Below, piece after piece: positions 18,606-26,353 of a stretch of DNA of 39,376 bases. Numbering within the stretch: the first letter of the stretch is position 1; each line of letters opens with the position of its first letter. The notes under the pieces were generated by a model. That model had not been told where the DNA came from. It was given only the letters and a program-made list of their open reading frames with translations, and made no database searches. This stretch comes from Lysobacterales bacterium. GTDB lineage: Bacteria > Pseudomonadota > Gammaproteobacteria > Xanthomonadales > Xanthomonadaceae. Made by a program: the position numbers and the translations under genes. Location: assembly GCA_017302035.1 (NCBI GenBank), contig JAFLEA010000022.1:1-39376 (forward strand). The letters are read 5' to 3'.

Positions 18606-20006
18606 TCACAGCATCCGCAGGTCCAGCCGGTCGCCGGCCTGGTTGTACTCGTTGTATTCGACTTCGCCGTAGAGGTCGTGTTCGTCGCTGCCCATGATCC
18701 GCACGTCGACGAACTCCCCCGGCTGCAGACCGGCATCGCGGCCGTCCTGGATCTGCACGGTACCGTCGATCTCCGGCGCATCGGCCATCGAGCGGGCGAT
18801 CGCCAGTTCGCCGTCGACCAGGTCCACCAGGCAGCGCTGCACGCTGCCGACCTTGGCCTCCAGGCGCGCGGCGGAGATCTCGCCCTGCCGCGCCATGAAC
18901 CGCGCCAACCGCTCCTGCTTCACGTCCTCCGGCACCGCGCCGGGCAGATCGTTGGCCGCCGCGCCGTCCACCGGCGAGTAGGCGAAGGCGCCCACCCGGT
19001 CCAGCTGCGCCTGGTCCAGGAAATCGAGCAGTTCCTCGAACTCGGCTTCGGTCTCGCCGGGGAAGCCGACGATGAAGGTCGAGCGCAGGGTCAGCGCCGG
19101 GCAGGCCGCACGCCAGCGCTGCACCCGCTCCAGGGTCTTTTCCACCGCGCCCGGGCGCTTCATCAGCCGCAGGATGCGCGGGCTGGCGTGCTGGAACGGG
19201 ATGTCCAGGTAGGGAAGGATCCTCCCCTCCGCCATCAGCGGCACTACCTCGTCCACGTGCGGATACGGATACACGTAGTGCAGCCGGGTCCAGGCATCCA
19301 GTTCGGACAGGCCCTCGCACAGCGCCTTCATCCGGGTCTGGTACTCGCGCCCGCGCCAGGTCCGCGGGGCGTACTTCAGATCCACGCCGTAGGCCGAGGT
19401 GTCCTGCGAGACCACCAGCAGTTCGCGCACCCCGCCCTTGACCAGTCGCTCGGCCTCGCGCAGCACCTCATCCACCGGGCGCGAGACCAGGTCGCCGCGC
19501 ATCGAGGGGATGATGCAGAAGCTGCAGCGATGGTTGCAGCCCTCGGAAATCTTCAGGTACGCGTAGTGGTGCGGGGTGAGCTTGACCCCGACATCGTCTT
19601 CGTCGCGGACGCCAGGGCGTCCGCGCGGCACCAGGTCCAGGAACGGATCGTGCTTCGGCGGCAGCGCCGCATGCACCGCCTGCATCACGCTGGCATAGTC
19701 CTGCGGCCCGGACACCGACAGCACGTCCGGGTACTGCTCGCGGATCAGCTCCGAGCGCTTGCCCAGACAGCCGGTGACGATCACCTTGCCGTTCTCGTTC
19801 ATCGCCTCGCCGATCGCGTCCAGCGATTCGGCCACCGCCGAATCGATGAAGCCGCAGGTGTTGACCACCACCACGTCGGCCGCGTCGTAGCTGGGCACGA
19901 TGGCGTAGCCCTCCACCCGCAGCTGGGTGAGGATGCGCTCGGAATCGACCAGGGCCTTCGGGCAGCCGAGGCTGACGAAACCCACCTTGGGGTTGTGCAC
20001 GGACAT
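18606..20006 (-). CDS. rimO: Ribosomal protein uS12 methylthiotransferase RimO
   Basis: A 466-residue radical-SAM enzyme that adds a methylthio group to the conserved Asp of ribosomal protein S12. The N-terminal MTTase domain has cluster cysteines Cys15, Cys51 and Cys80 ([31 protein letters not shown]). The radical-SAM motif CNHRCSFC is at 157-164, and a C-terminal TRAM domain ([26 protein letters not shown]) follows. The set separates RimO from MiaB. ATG at 20006 is supported by a perfect minus-strand TATAAT 57 nt upstream. It converges with greB. Confidence 0.96.
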   Translation of the reverse strand: MSVHNPKVGFVSLGCPKALVDSERILTQLRVEGYAIVPSYDAADVVVVNTCGFIDSAVAESLDAIGEAMNENGKVIVTGCLGKRSELIREQYPDVLSVSGPQDYASVMQAVHAALPPKHDPFLDLVPRGRPGVRDEDDVGVKLTPHHYAYLKISEGCNHRCSFCIIPSMRGDLVSRPVDEVLREAERLVKGGVRELLVVSQDTSAYGVDLKYAPRTWRGREYQTRMKALCEGLSELDAWTRLHYVYPYPHVDEVVPLMAEGRILPYLDIPFQHASPRILRLMKRPGAVEKTLERVQRWRAACPALTLRSTFIVGFPGETEAEFEELLDFLDQAQLDRVGAFAYSPVDGAAANDLPGAVPEDVKQERLARFMARQGEISAARLEAKVGSVQRCLVDLVDGELAIARSMADAPEIDGTVQIQDGRDAGLQPGEFVDVRIMGSDEHDLYGEVEYNEYNQAGDRLDLRML

Positions 20007-20062
20007 GGGCGTTGCGGAGTTGGCTGCCGGACGGTGGCGGGCCGGCGAGGCCGGGGCGCGGG

Positions 20063-20068
20063 ATTATA
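20063..20068 (-). promoter_or_regulatory. Putative -10 for rimO
   Basis: TATAAT (consensus) on the minus strand, in a very GC-rich surrounding, 57 nt before the rimO ATG. The -35 region is GC-only with no match. Confidence 0.5.
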
Positions 20069-20107
20069 CGCGGGCGGTCGCCGGCGCGGCCGGCGGCGGC
20101 ATGCCTC

Positions 20108-20113
20108 CATAAT
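20108..20113 (+). promoter_or_regulatory. Putative -10 for the dienelactone hydrolase gene
   Basis: CATAAT 26 nt before the ATG at 20140, with a predicted leader of about 20 nt. It faces away from the rimO promoter in the same 133-nt gap. Confidence 0.4.
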
Positions 20114-20139
20114 GGCCCCGGCAACCGCAGGAGACCGCC

Positions 20140-20838
20140 ATGGGCCGATGGACGCAGCTCGATACCGCCGCCGGCACCGTCGCCGCCTGGCAGGCCGACC
20201 CGTCCGCCGCGCCAAAGGGCGGCCTGGTGGTGATCCAGGAGATCTTCGGCGCCAACCCGCACATCCGCGCGGTGGCCGAGGCCTATGCCGTCGACGGGTA
20301 CGCGGTGCTGGCGCCGGCATTCTTCGACCCGGCCGAGCGCGGCGTGGAACTGGGCTACGACGCGCCCGGCTTCGCCCGCGGCCGCGAACTGGCCGGGCAA
20401 CTGGGGATGGATGCGGCGCTGCGGATCGTGGAGGCGGCCGCGGCGTGGCTGCGCGCGCACCTGGCCGCTGCCGGCGGCGCGCCGGCGGTGGGCACGGTCG
20501 GCTATTGCTGGGGCGGCACCGTGGCGATGCTCTCGGCGTTGCGCCTGGGCCTGCCTTCGGTGGCCTATTACGGCGCGCGCGACCTGCCGTTCCTGCAAGA
20601 CCCGGCGCTGGTCGCCGCGCCCCGGGCGCCGGTGATGTTCCACTTCGGCGAACACGACCCCTCGATCCCGCCCGAGGCGGTGGCCGCACACCGTTGCGCC
20701 CTGCCCGCGATGCCGGTGTTCGCCTATCCGGCCGGCCACGCCTTCAACCGCGATGTCGACCCCGCGGCCTTCCACGCCCCCAGCGCTGCGCTGGCGCGCC
20801 AGCGCAGCCTGGCCTTCCTGGCGGAGCACCTGCGATGA
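20140..20838 (+). CDS. Dienelactone hydrolase family protein
   Basis: A 232-residue cytoplasmic alpha/beta hydrolase of the carboxymethylenebutenolidase family. The cysteine triad is clear: Cys123 in GYCWGG, Asp173 in GEHDPSIP and His200 in AGHAFNRD. Glu34 in QEIFG is the family glutamate that keeps the cysteine protonated. True DLH opens dienelactones in chloroaromatic breakdown, but no such pathway genes are nearby; most chromosomal homologues have no proven substrate. An AGGAG-like sequence precedes the ATG. Its stop overlaps the start of the HIT gene (ATGA, 20835-20838), so the two are translationally coupled. Confidence 0.9.
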   Translation: MGRWTQLDTAAGTVAAWQADPSAAPKGGLVVIQEIFGANPHIRAVAEAYAVDGYAVLAPAFFDPAERGVELGYDAPGFARGRELAGQLGMDAALRIVEAAAAWLRAHLAAAGGAPAVGTVGYCWGGTVAMLSALRLGLPSVAYYGARDLPFLQDPALVAAPRAPVMFHFGEHDPSIPPEAVAAHRCALPAMPVFAYPAGHAFNRDVDPAAFHAPSAALARQRSLAFLAEHLR

Positions 20839-21245
20839 GCGAGACCTTCGCACTGGATCCGCGCCTGGCCGCCGACAGCGTGTTCGTGGCCGACGGCCCG
20901 CTGTCGCAGGTGCGGCTGATGGACGACGCCCGCTTCCCCTGGCTGCTGCTGGTGCCGCGCGTGCCCGGCGCCGCTGAATGGATCGATCTGGACGGCGGCC
21001 AGCAGCGCCTGCTGCTGGCCGAGATCAACCGGGTCTCGCACCTGTTGCGCGCCGAACCCGGGGTGGAGAAGCTCAACATCGCGGCGCTCGGCAACATCGT
21101 GCGCCAGCTGCACGTGCACCTGGTCGGCCGCCACTCCGCCGACCCGGCCTGGCCGGGCCCGGTCTGGGGCAACGGCACGGCGGTGCGCCACGAGGCCGGC
21201 GCGCTCGCCACGCTTCGCGAACACTGGGGTTCGCGGCTAGGATAG
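20835..21245 (+). CDS. HIT (histidine triad) domain protein
   Basis: A 136-residue HIT-superfamily protein, probably a nucleotidyl hydrolase or transferase. It has FPWLLLVPRVPGAAEWIDL, EKLNIAALGNIVRQLHVHLVGR and the family tail DPAWPGPVWG. The canonical H-x-H-x-H-xx triad is read here as Q91-L-H93-V-H95-L-V, so the first His is Gln; this variant appears usual in the proteobacterial subgroup with the PAWPGPVWG tail. His95 would be the catalytic nucleophile if the family rule holds. Substrate unknown. It is coupled to the dienelactone hydrolase by a 4-nt overlap. Confidence 0.85.
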   Translation: MSETFALDPRLAADSVFVADGPLSQVRLMDDARFPWLLLVPRVPGAAEWIDLDGGQQRLLLAEINRVSHLLRAEPGVEKLNIAALGNIVRQLHVHLVGRHSADPAWPGPVWGNGTAVRHEAGALATLREHWGSRLG

Positions 21246-21273
21246 GCACCCTCTCCGCTGCCGATCCGATGCA

Positions 21274-21438
21274 ATGGGCTCCAACATCTTCGCCGCGCTC
21301 GTCCTGATCGTCCTGGGCCTGTTCCTGCTGGCCCGCAACCTGGGCTGGATCGACGGCAGCCTGGGTGCCTTGGTCGCCACCTGGTGGCCGGCGATCCTGG
21401 TCGCCGTCGGCGTGGGCATGTTGCTCAAGCGCAAGTAG
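21274..21438 (+). CDS. 54-residue LiaI/LiaF-TM-like membrane protein
   Basis: A short frame of 54 codons: MGSNIFAALVLIVLGLFLLA, then RNLGWID, a second hydrophobic stretch with ATWWPAILVAVGVGML, and a basic LKRK end. Two helices separated by a short N-L-G-W turn, with the WWPAIL-type second helix, match the DUF5668/LiaF transmembrane module found in LiaI/LiaF envelope-stress proteins and in many tiny membrane proteins. Positive ends suggest both termini are cytoplasmic. It starts 28 nt after the HIT gene and its stop is only 5 nt from the convergent dcd stop. No function is known. Confidence 0.75.
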   Translation: MGSNIFAALVLIVLGLFLLARNLGWIDGSLGALVATWWPAILVAVGVGMLLKRK

Positions 21439-21443
21439 CGGAG

Positions 21444-22034
21444 TCAGGTCCGCGGCAGGGTGACTCCGGTCTGGCCCTGGTACTTGCCGCCGCGGTCGCG
21501 GTACGAGGTCTCGCACACGTCGTCCGGGGCGGACTGGAAGAACAGCATCTGTGCCACGCCCTCGTTGGCGTAGATCCGCGCCGGCAGCGGCGTGGTGTTG
21601 CTGAACTCCAGGGTCACGTGCCCCTCCCACTCCGGCTCCAGCGGGGTCACGTTGACGATGATCCCGCACCGCGCGTAGGTGCTCTTGCCCAGGCATACCA
21701 CCAACACGTCGCGCGGGATGCGGAAATACTCCACCGTGCGCGCCAGGGCGAAGGAGTTCGGCGGGATGATGCACTCGTCGGCCACCACGTCGACGAAGCT
21801 CTTCGGATCGAAGTGCTTGGGGTCGACGATGGTCGAGTTGATATTGGTGAACACCTTGAACTCGCGCGAGCAGCGCACGTCGTAGCCGTAGCTGGAGGTG
21901 CCGTAGCTGACGATGCGACCGTCGTTGGCGCCGGCCTTGTCCGAGAACTTGACCTGGCCCGGCTCGAACGGCTCGATCATCCCGCCCGGCCGTTCGGACA
22001 TGCGGCGGATCCAGCGGTCGCTCTTGATGCTCAT
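21444..22034 (-). CDS. dcd: dCTP deaminase
   Basis: A 196-residue trimeric dCTP deaminase that makes dUTP for thymidylate synthesis. It contains [10 protein letters not shown] (48-56), [31 protein letters not shown] with catalytic Glu143, and the C-terminal lid [12 protein letters not shown]. The length is that of the mono-functional gammaproteobacterial enzyme (E. coli 193). ATG at 22034 ([12 protein letters not shown]) is the family start; the longer open frame is not coding. A minus-strand TAGAAT at 22078-22073 gives a leader of about 32 nt. The gene follows mrp on the same strand, with a REP-like palindrome in the gap. Confidence 0.96.
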   Translation of the reverse strand: MSIKSDRWIRRMSERPGGMIEPFEPGQVKFSDKAGANDGRIVSYGTSSYGYDVRCSREFKVFTNINSTIVDPKHFDPKSFVDVVADECIIPPNSFALARTVEYFRIPRDVLVVCLGKSTYARCGIIVNVTPLEPEWEGHVTLEFSNTTPLPARIYANEGVAQMLFFQSAPDDVCETSYRDRGGKYQGQTGVTLPRT

Positions 22035-22072
22035 GCGGTGTTCCCTGCGGCGCGATGGCCCGTGAGCGGGCG

Positions 22073-22078
22073 ATTCTA
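22073..22078 (-). promoter_or_regulatory. Putative -10 for dcd
   Basis: TAGAAT on the minus strand, 39 nt before the dcd ATG. Its -35 region falls inside the REP-like palindrome at 22083-22105. Confidence 0.4.
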
Positions 22079-22082
22079 GCCG

Positions 22083-22105
22083 AGCCGGCCGTCGGCCGGC
22101 TGTAC
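22083..22105. repeat. REP-like palindrome between mrp and dcd
   Basis: AGCCGGCC-GTC-GGCCGGCT with a GTAC head when read on the minus strand. The core is the same as that of the greB-rimO element (AGCCGGCC/GGCCGGCT) with a different loop, so at least two dispersed copies exist in this window. Confidence 0.6.
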
Positions 22106-22132
22106 CGGCCGGCGGCACGCGGCGGGACGGGC

Positions 22133-23203
22133 CTAGGCCAGCGACGAGGCGATCGGTATCGCCGCACGCGGGCGCGCGGCCAGGTGCGCGGCCATCGCCT
22201 GGGCCGCGGCCAGGTACGCCTGCGCCGGCGCCGAATCCGGCGCGGCGGCCACCACCGGCGCGCCGGCGTCGCCCTGCTCGCGGATGCTCAGGTCCAGCGG
22301 CAGCGAACCCAGCAACGGCACGCCGTACTGCCGCGCCATCGCCTCGCCGCCGCCTTGCCCGAACAGGTGCTCGGCATGCCCGCAGTTGCCGCATACATGC
22401 ACGGCCATGTTCTCGACGATGCCCAGCACCGGCACGTTGACCTTCCCGAACATCTTCAGCGCCTTGCGCGCGTCCAGGGTGGCGATCTCCTGCGGGGTGG
22501 TCACGATCACCGCCCCGGCCACCGGGATCTTCTGCGCCAGGGTCAGCTGGATGTCGCCGGTGCCCGGCGGCAGGTCCACCAGCAGGTAGTCCAGGTCGCC
22601 CCAGCGGGTATCGGCGAACAGCTGGGTCAACGCCGAGGTCGCCATCGGCCCGCGCCAGATCATCGGCGTGTCCTGGTCCACGAGCAGGCCGATGGACATG
22701 GCCTCGACCCCGAACGCGCGCAGCGGCTCGATCGACTTGTCGTCCGGGCTCTCCGGCCGGCCGGACAGGCCGAGCATCGCCGGCACGCTGGGCCCGTACA
22801 CGTCGGCATCCAGGATCCCCACCCTCGCCCCCAGCCGTTGCAGGGCCAGGGCCAGGTTGACCGCCGTGGTGGACTTGCCCACCCCGCCCTTGCCCGAGCC
22901 GACCGCGATCACGTTGCGGACCCGGGGCAGCGGGGACAGACCGGGCTGGACCGCATGGGCGGCGATCCGGCTACCAACCCTGAAGTCGGCCAGCGCCAGG
23001 CCCTGGGCCACCACGACGGTTTCCACCCGGGCCCGCAAGGCGGCGGCCGATCCGGCCCCGGGCCAGCCAAGCGACAGGCCCACCCGGCACTCCCCGCCCG
23101 CCACGCGCACCTCCCAGTGGGCCCCCGGGGGGGCCAGGAGCAGGCCGGAAATCGGCTCCGGCAGGCCTTCCAGGGCGCCGGTCAGGCGGGCAGTGGGATC
23201 CAT
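22133..23203 (-). CDS. mrp: Mrp/ApbC-type iron-sulfur cluster carrier ATPase
   Basis: A 356-residue protein with a short N-terminal MIP18-like domain (about 1-80), then a deviant Walker [12 protein letters not shown] (102-112), a [14 protein letters not shown] switch, [18 protein letters not shown], and CGNC in the [14 protein letters not shown] loop, which binds a bridging Fe-S cluster in this family. It is a scaffold or carrier for [4Fe-4S] delivery. ATG at 23203 is preferred to TTG at 23233, because the latter lies inside the AT-rich operator-like island. In many gammaproteobacteria mrp is adjacent and divergent to metG; here 6.8 kb separates them. Confidence 0.94.
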   Translation of the reverse strand: MDPTARLTGALEGLPEPISGLLLAPPGAHWEVRVAGGECRVGLSLGWPGAGSAAALRARVETVVVAQGLALADFRVGSRIAAHAVQPGLSPLPRVRNVIAVGSGKGGVGKSTTAVNLALALQRLGARVGILDADVYGPSVPAMLGLSGRPESPDDKSIEPLRAFGVEAMSIGLLVDQDTPMIWRGPMATSALTQLFADTRWGDLDYLLVDLPPGTGDIQLTLAQKIPVAGAVIVTTPQEIATLDARKALKMFGKVNVPVLGIVENMAVHVCGNCGHAEHLFGQGGGEAMARQYGVPLLGSLPLDLSIREQGDAGAPVVAAAPDSAPAQAYLAAAQAMAAHLAARPRAAIPIASSLA

Positions 23204-23230
23204 GGGAGTGCTCAATCGATGGGGGAAGGG

Positions 23231-23255
23231 CAATTGTGACGATCAGATACAATTG
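23231..23255. promoter_or_regulatory. Perfect dyad CAATTGT-N11-ACAATTG (LysR-type T-N11-A box)
   Basis: Two 7-nt arms, CAATTGT (23231-23237) and ACAATTG (23249-23255), are exact inverted repeats with an 11-nt spacer. This satisfies the T-N11-A rule of LysR-family operators. It lies in an AT-rich island (about 23228-23290), 28 nt upstream of the mrp ATG and about 115 nt upstream of the TonB receptor. Two direct copies of CGTTCAGGC (23278-23286 and 23303-23311) follow. No regulator gene is adjacent. Confidence 0.5.
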
Positions 23256-23369
23256 GAATTAAAACCATGTTAACTTTCGTTCAGGCCACTCTATTCCGGC
23301 CTCGTTCAGGCTCCGGTTCCAGGGATGCGAGCCGAATCAGAATCAACGACCTAGGGGATACCGCACACC

Positions 23370-26279
23370 ATGAAGCAAGCATCTGCTCCCATCCGGCACC
23401 GCCTCACCGCCGCCCTCCTGACCGCCCTGATCCTGCCGGCCACCGGCACTGCGTTCGCCCAAGACAGCGCCGCGAGCACGGAAAAGAAGGAAGGCACCCA
23501 GACCCTCGACAAGGTCCAGGTCGTCGGTTCGCGCATCAAGCGCGCCGAGATCGAGGGCCCGACCGCGGTAACCGTGATTACCCGCCAGGACATCGACCGC
23601 GAAGGCTTCCAGAGCGTGGCCGACATGCTCCAGTCGCTGAGCCAGAACGCCACCACATCGTACACCGGCGACCTCGGCGTCACCGGCTTCTCGCCCAACG
23701 CCCAGGTCGTGAACCTGCGCAACCTCGGCCCGGGCTACACCCTGGTCCTGATCAACGGTCGCCGTCCGGCGCAGTACCCGCAGCCGTACAACCGTGACAA
23801 CAACGTGGTCAACACCCGCGCCATCCCGTCCTCGGTGATCGAGCGCGTGGAAGTGCTCAGCGGCGGCGCCTCGGCGATCTACGGCTCCGACGCCGTGGCC
23901 GGCGTGGTCAACATCGTCCTGCGCGAGAACTTCGACGGCAACCAGCTGCGCCTGATCGCCGGCACCACCGCCAACGGCGGCGGCGACACCGGCGGCTTCG
24001 AGCTGATGGGCGGCCGCACCGGCGACCGCTGGAGCGCCACCTGGGCCCTGCAGTACCGCGCCACCGAGCCGGTGTTCGGCGACCAGCGCGACTTCCTGTC
24101 CGACACCCGCAATGGCCCGCTGGGACCGGATTTCACCAATCCGGCGCTGTCGCTGATCATGATCCGCGGCGTGGCCAACGCCAATGGCCCGGTCAACCAC
24201 AACGCCTACTGGCCGGGCGACGCCGCCTGTGATCGCCTCGGCTTCACCACGCGTACCACCGCCGCGCGCGGCAAGTACTGCGGCTCGTTCACCCAGCAGG
24301 GCTCGCGTACCCTTTCCAACAGCAGCCAGTTCTGGACCGCCTACGGCCACGGCACCTTCGACGTGACCGACACCACCCAGCTGTGGGCCACCGCCAGCTA
24401 CTGGGGCAGCAAGGCCACCGCCGGCTCGGGCACCGAGTTCTGGGGCACCAACGGCGACCGCTTCAACACGACCCGCACCGGTGCCACCAGCGCCTACGTG
24501 TGGAACACCAGCACCAAGGACCTGGTCCAGCTGCAGCGCGTGTTCTCGCCCGATGAACTGGGCGGCCCCGAGGCGGCCACCACCCGCTTCGACGAATACA
24601 CCTACGACATCTCGGCGGGCGTGCGCGGCATGTTCTCCGACCGCTTCGACTGGGAAGCCTACGCCAACTACGGCTACTACAACTATCAGCAGGATCGCCC
24701 GCGCCTGCTGGCCAAGGCCGTGCACGACTACTTCCTCGGCCCGCGGCTCGGCTACGCCAACACCGCCGGCGTGATCAGCGCCACGGGCACCTATGCGGTC
24801 CACAACATCGACCTGAACCGCTGGTCGACCCCGATCACTCCGGAGATCTACCGTTCGTTCGCGACCCGTGTGATCAATACCTCCGAGACCACCGCGGCCA
24901 ACCTCGGCTTCAACGTCGGCGGCGACCTGTTCGAGATGCCGGCCGGTGCGGTGGGCTGGGCGGCGGTGGCCGAATGGAACCGCCAGACCGTGGACCTGCG
25001 CAGCGATCCGCGCCTGGATCAGCTGCGCCCGATCGACGACCAGACCGTCTACAACCTGACCAGCTCCGGCCGTACCAAAGGCGACCGCGACCGCTTCGCC
25101 GTCGGCACCGAGTTCCGGGTACCGCTGTTCAGCAACCTGACGGCCCAGTTGGCGGCACGCTGGGACCAGTACGACGACATCTCCAACGTCGACGATGCGG
25201 TCACCTACAACCTCGGCCTGGAATACCGTCCGTTCTCCAGCCTGCTGTTGCGCGGCTCCTACGCCACCAGCTTCCGCGCACCCGACATGCAGCTGATCTA
25301 CGCTGAAGGCGCGGCCTCGTACTCGAGCGTGCTCGACGAGTACGCCTGCCGCGCCGGCATCGGCGCCGGTGCTGCTGGCGGCAAGCGTACCCGCGCCCAG
25401 TGCAACGTGAGCGGCGACCCGACCATCTACACCACCCAGACCCTGATCGCCGGCAACCCGGAGCTGAAGGAAGAAGAGGGTGAGTCGTGGGGTGCCGGCT
25501 TCGTGTGGGACATCACCGACGGCATGTCCGCCTCGGTCGACTGGTACCGGATCAAGCTGACCGACGCTGCGTCGCAGTTCTCCAACGACTACCTGCTGCA
25601 GACCGAGGCGGCCTGCCGCCTGGGCAGCTACAGCGACGGTACGCCGCCCCCGAGCCAGGCGTTCTGCGACAACGTCTACACCCTGATCACCCGCGAGAGC
25701 TCGCCGGGCGCGCCGACCGACCAGCGCGTGCAGCGGATCAACAGCGCCTACATCAACACCGCGCTGACCGATACCAGCGGCATCGACGCCACCTACCGCT
25801 GGCGCTACGGCACCGACCGCTGGGGCACGTTCACCACGGACCTGGCCTACACCCTGGTGCTGACCAACAAGTTCAAGCAGTTGGCCGATGACCCCCTGGA
25901 AGACCTCCGCGACCGGTCCCCGTACTACAACACCCCGCAGCGCAGCCGCATCCGCGGCAGCGTGAGCTGGAACTACGGCGACTGGACCACCACGGTGTTC
26001 GGCACCCGCCTGGGCACGGCGTTCTCCAACGCCGCGGTCGACGGCACCAACACCGCCGGCGGCTGGTACCCGCGCCGCCTGCCGCCGTACATGCTGTACA
26101 ACCTGACGGTCGGCAAGCGCTTCGGCGACAACCTGCGTGCAGAGCTGCAGGTCCTCAACGTGCTGGACAACCAGTACCGCGTCGACAACAGCTTCACCGG
26201 CTCGCCGTTCTACCAGCCGTGGATCGGCGCCGACCCGCTGGGCCGTCGCTACTACGTTTCGCTGAACTGGCGCTTCTGA
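23370..26279 (+). CDS. TonB-dependent outer-membrane receptor
   Basis: A 969-residue outer-membrane transporter. The signal peptide ends near residue 30 (ILPATGTAFA-QDSAAS). A TonB-box-like segment TLDKVQVVGSRIKRAE follows, then a plug (about 60-175: GPTAVTVITRQDIDREGFQSVADML, VNLRNLGPGYTLVLINGRR, VERVEVLSGGASAIYGSDAVAGVVNIVL), then a long beta-barrel ending GRRYYVSLNWRF with terminal Phe. It belongs to the large GSRIKR-type group expanded in Xanthomonadaceae; the substrate cannot be told from the sequence. No N-terminal FecA-like signalling extension is present. A terminator and a secreted S9 peptidase gene follow, so uptake of peptide-derived products is one possibility. Confidence 0.95.
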   Translation: MKQASAPIRHRLTAALLTALILPATGTAFAQDSAASTEKKEGTQTLDKVQVVGSRIKRAEIEGPTAVTVITRQDIDREGFQSVADMLQSLSQNATTSYTGDLGVTGFSPNAQVVNLRNLGPGYTLVLINGRRPAQYPQPYNRDNNVVNTRAIPSSVIERVEVLSGGASAIYGSDAVAGVVNIVLRENFDGNQLRLIAGTTANGGGDTGGFELMGGRTGDRWSATWALQYRATEPVFGDQRDFLSDTRNGPLGPDFTNPALSLIMIRGVANANGPVNHNAYWPGDAACDRLGFTTRTTAARGKYCGSFTQQGSRTLSNSSQFWTAYGHGTFDVTDTTQLWATASYWGSKATAGSGTEFWGTNGDRFNTTRTGATSAYVWNTSTKDLVQLQRVFSPDELGGPEAATTRFDEYTYDISAGVRGMFSDRFDWEAYANYGYYNYQQDRPRLLAKAVHDYFLGPRLGYANTAGVISATGTYAVHNIDLNRWSTPITPEIYRSFATRVINTSETTAANLGFNVGGDLFEMPAGAVGWAAVAEWNRQTVDLRSDPRLDQLRPIDDQTVYNLTSSGRTKGDRDRFAVGTEFRVPLFSNLTAQLAARWDQYDDISNVDDAVTYNLGLEYRPFSSLLLRGSYATSFRAPDMQLIYAEGAASYSSVLDEYACRAGIGAGAAGGKRTRAQCNVSGDPTIYTTQTLIAGNPELKEEEGESWGAGFVWDITDGMSASVDWYRIKLTDAASQFSNDYLLQTEAACRLGSYSDGTPPPSQAFCDNVYTLITRESSPGAPTDQRVQRINSAYINTALTDTSGIDATYRWRYGTDRWGTFTTDLAYTLVLTNKFKQLADDPLEDLRDRSPYYNTPQRSRIRGSVSWNYGDWTTTVFGTRLGTAFSNAAVDGTNTAGGWYPRRLPPYMLYNLTVGKRFGDNLRAELQVLNVLDNQYRVDNSFTGSPFYQPWIGADPLGRRYYVSLNWRF

Positions 26280-26299
26280 GCCACAGCGTACGGACGGAG

Positions 26300-26324
26300 A
26301 AGCCCGGCGAAAGCCGGGCTTTTC
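26300..26324 (+). terminator. Intrinsic terminator after the TonB receptor
   Basis: AAGCCCGGC-GAAA-GCCGGGCTT with a GAAA tetraloop and TTTT after the stem. It sits only 30 nt before the ATG of the S9 peptidase, so peptidase expression from the receptor promoter would need read-through. Confidence 0.85.
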
Positions 26325-26353
26325 CTTTAGAAAGAGGACTTCAAGGAGCCATC

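Noticed and set aside
16418-18781. Minus-strand open frame of 787 codons opposite yjgR and greB
   Set aside because: Antisense shadow of two genes with conserved motifs; composition is Gln/His/Ala-rich with no domain.
18483-21245. Plus-strand open frame of 920 codons
   Set aside because: It covers rimO in antisense and the dienelactone hydrolase and HIT genes; only its last part (20835-21245), in the HIT frame, is real.
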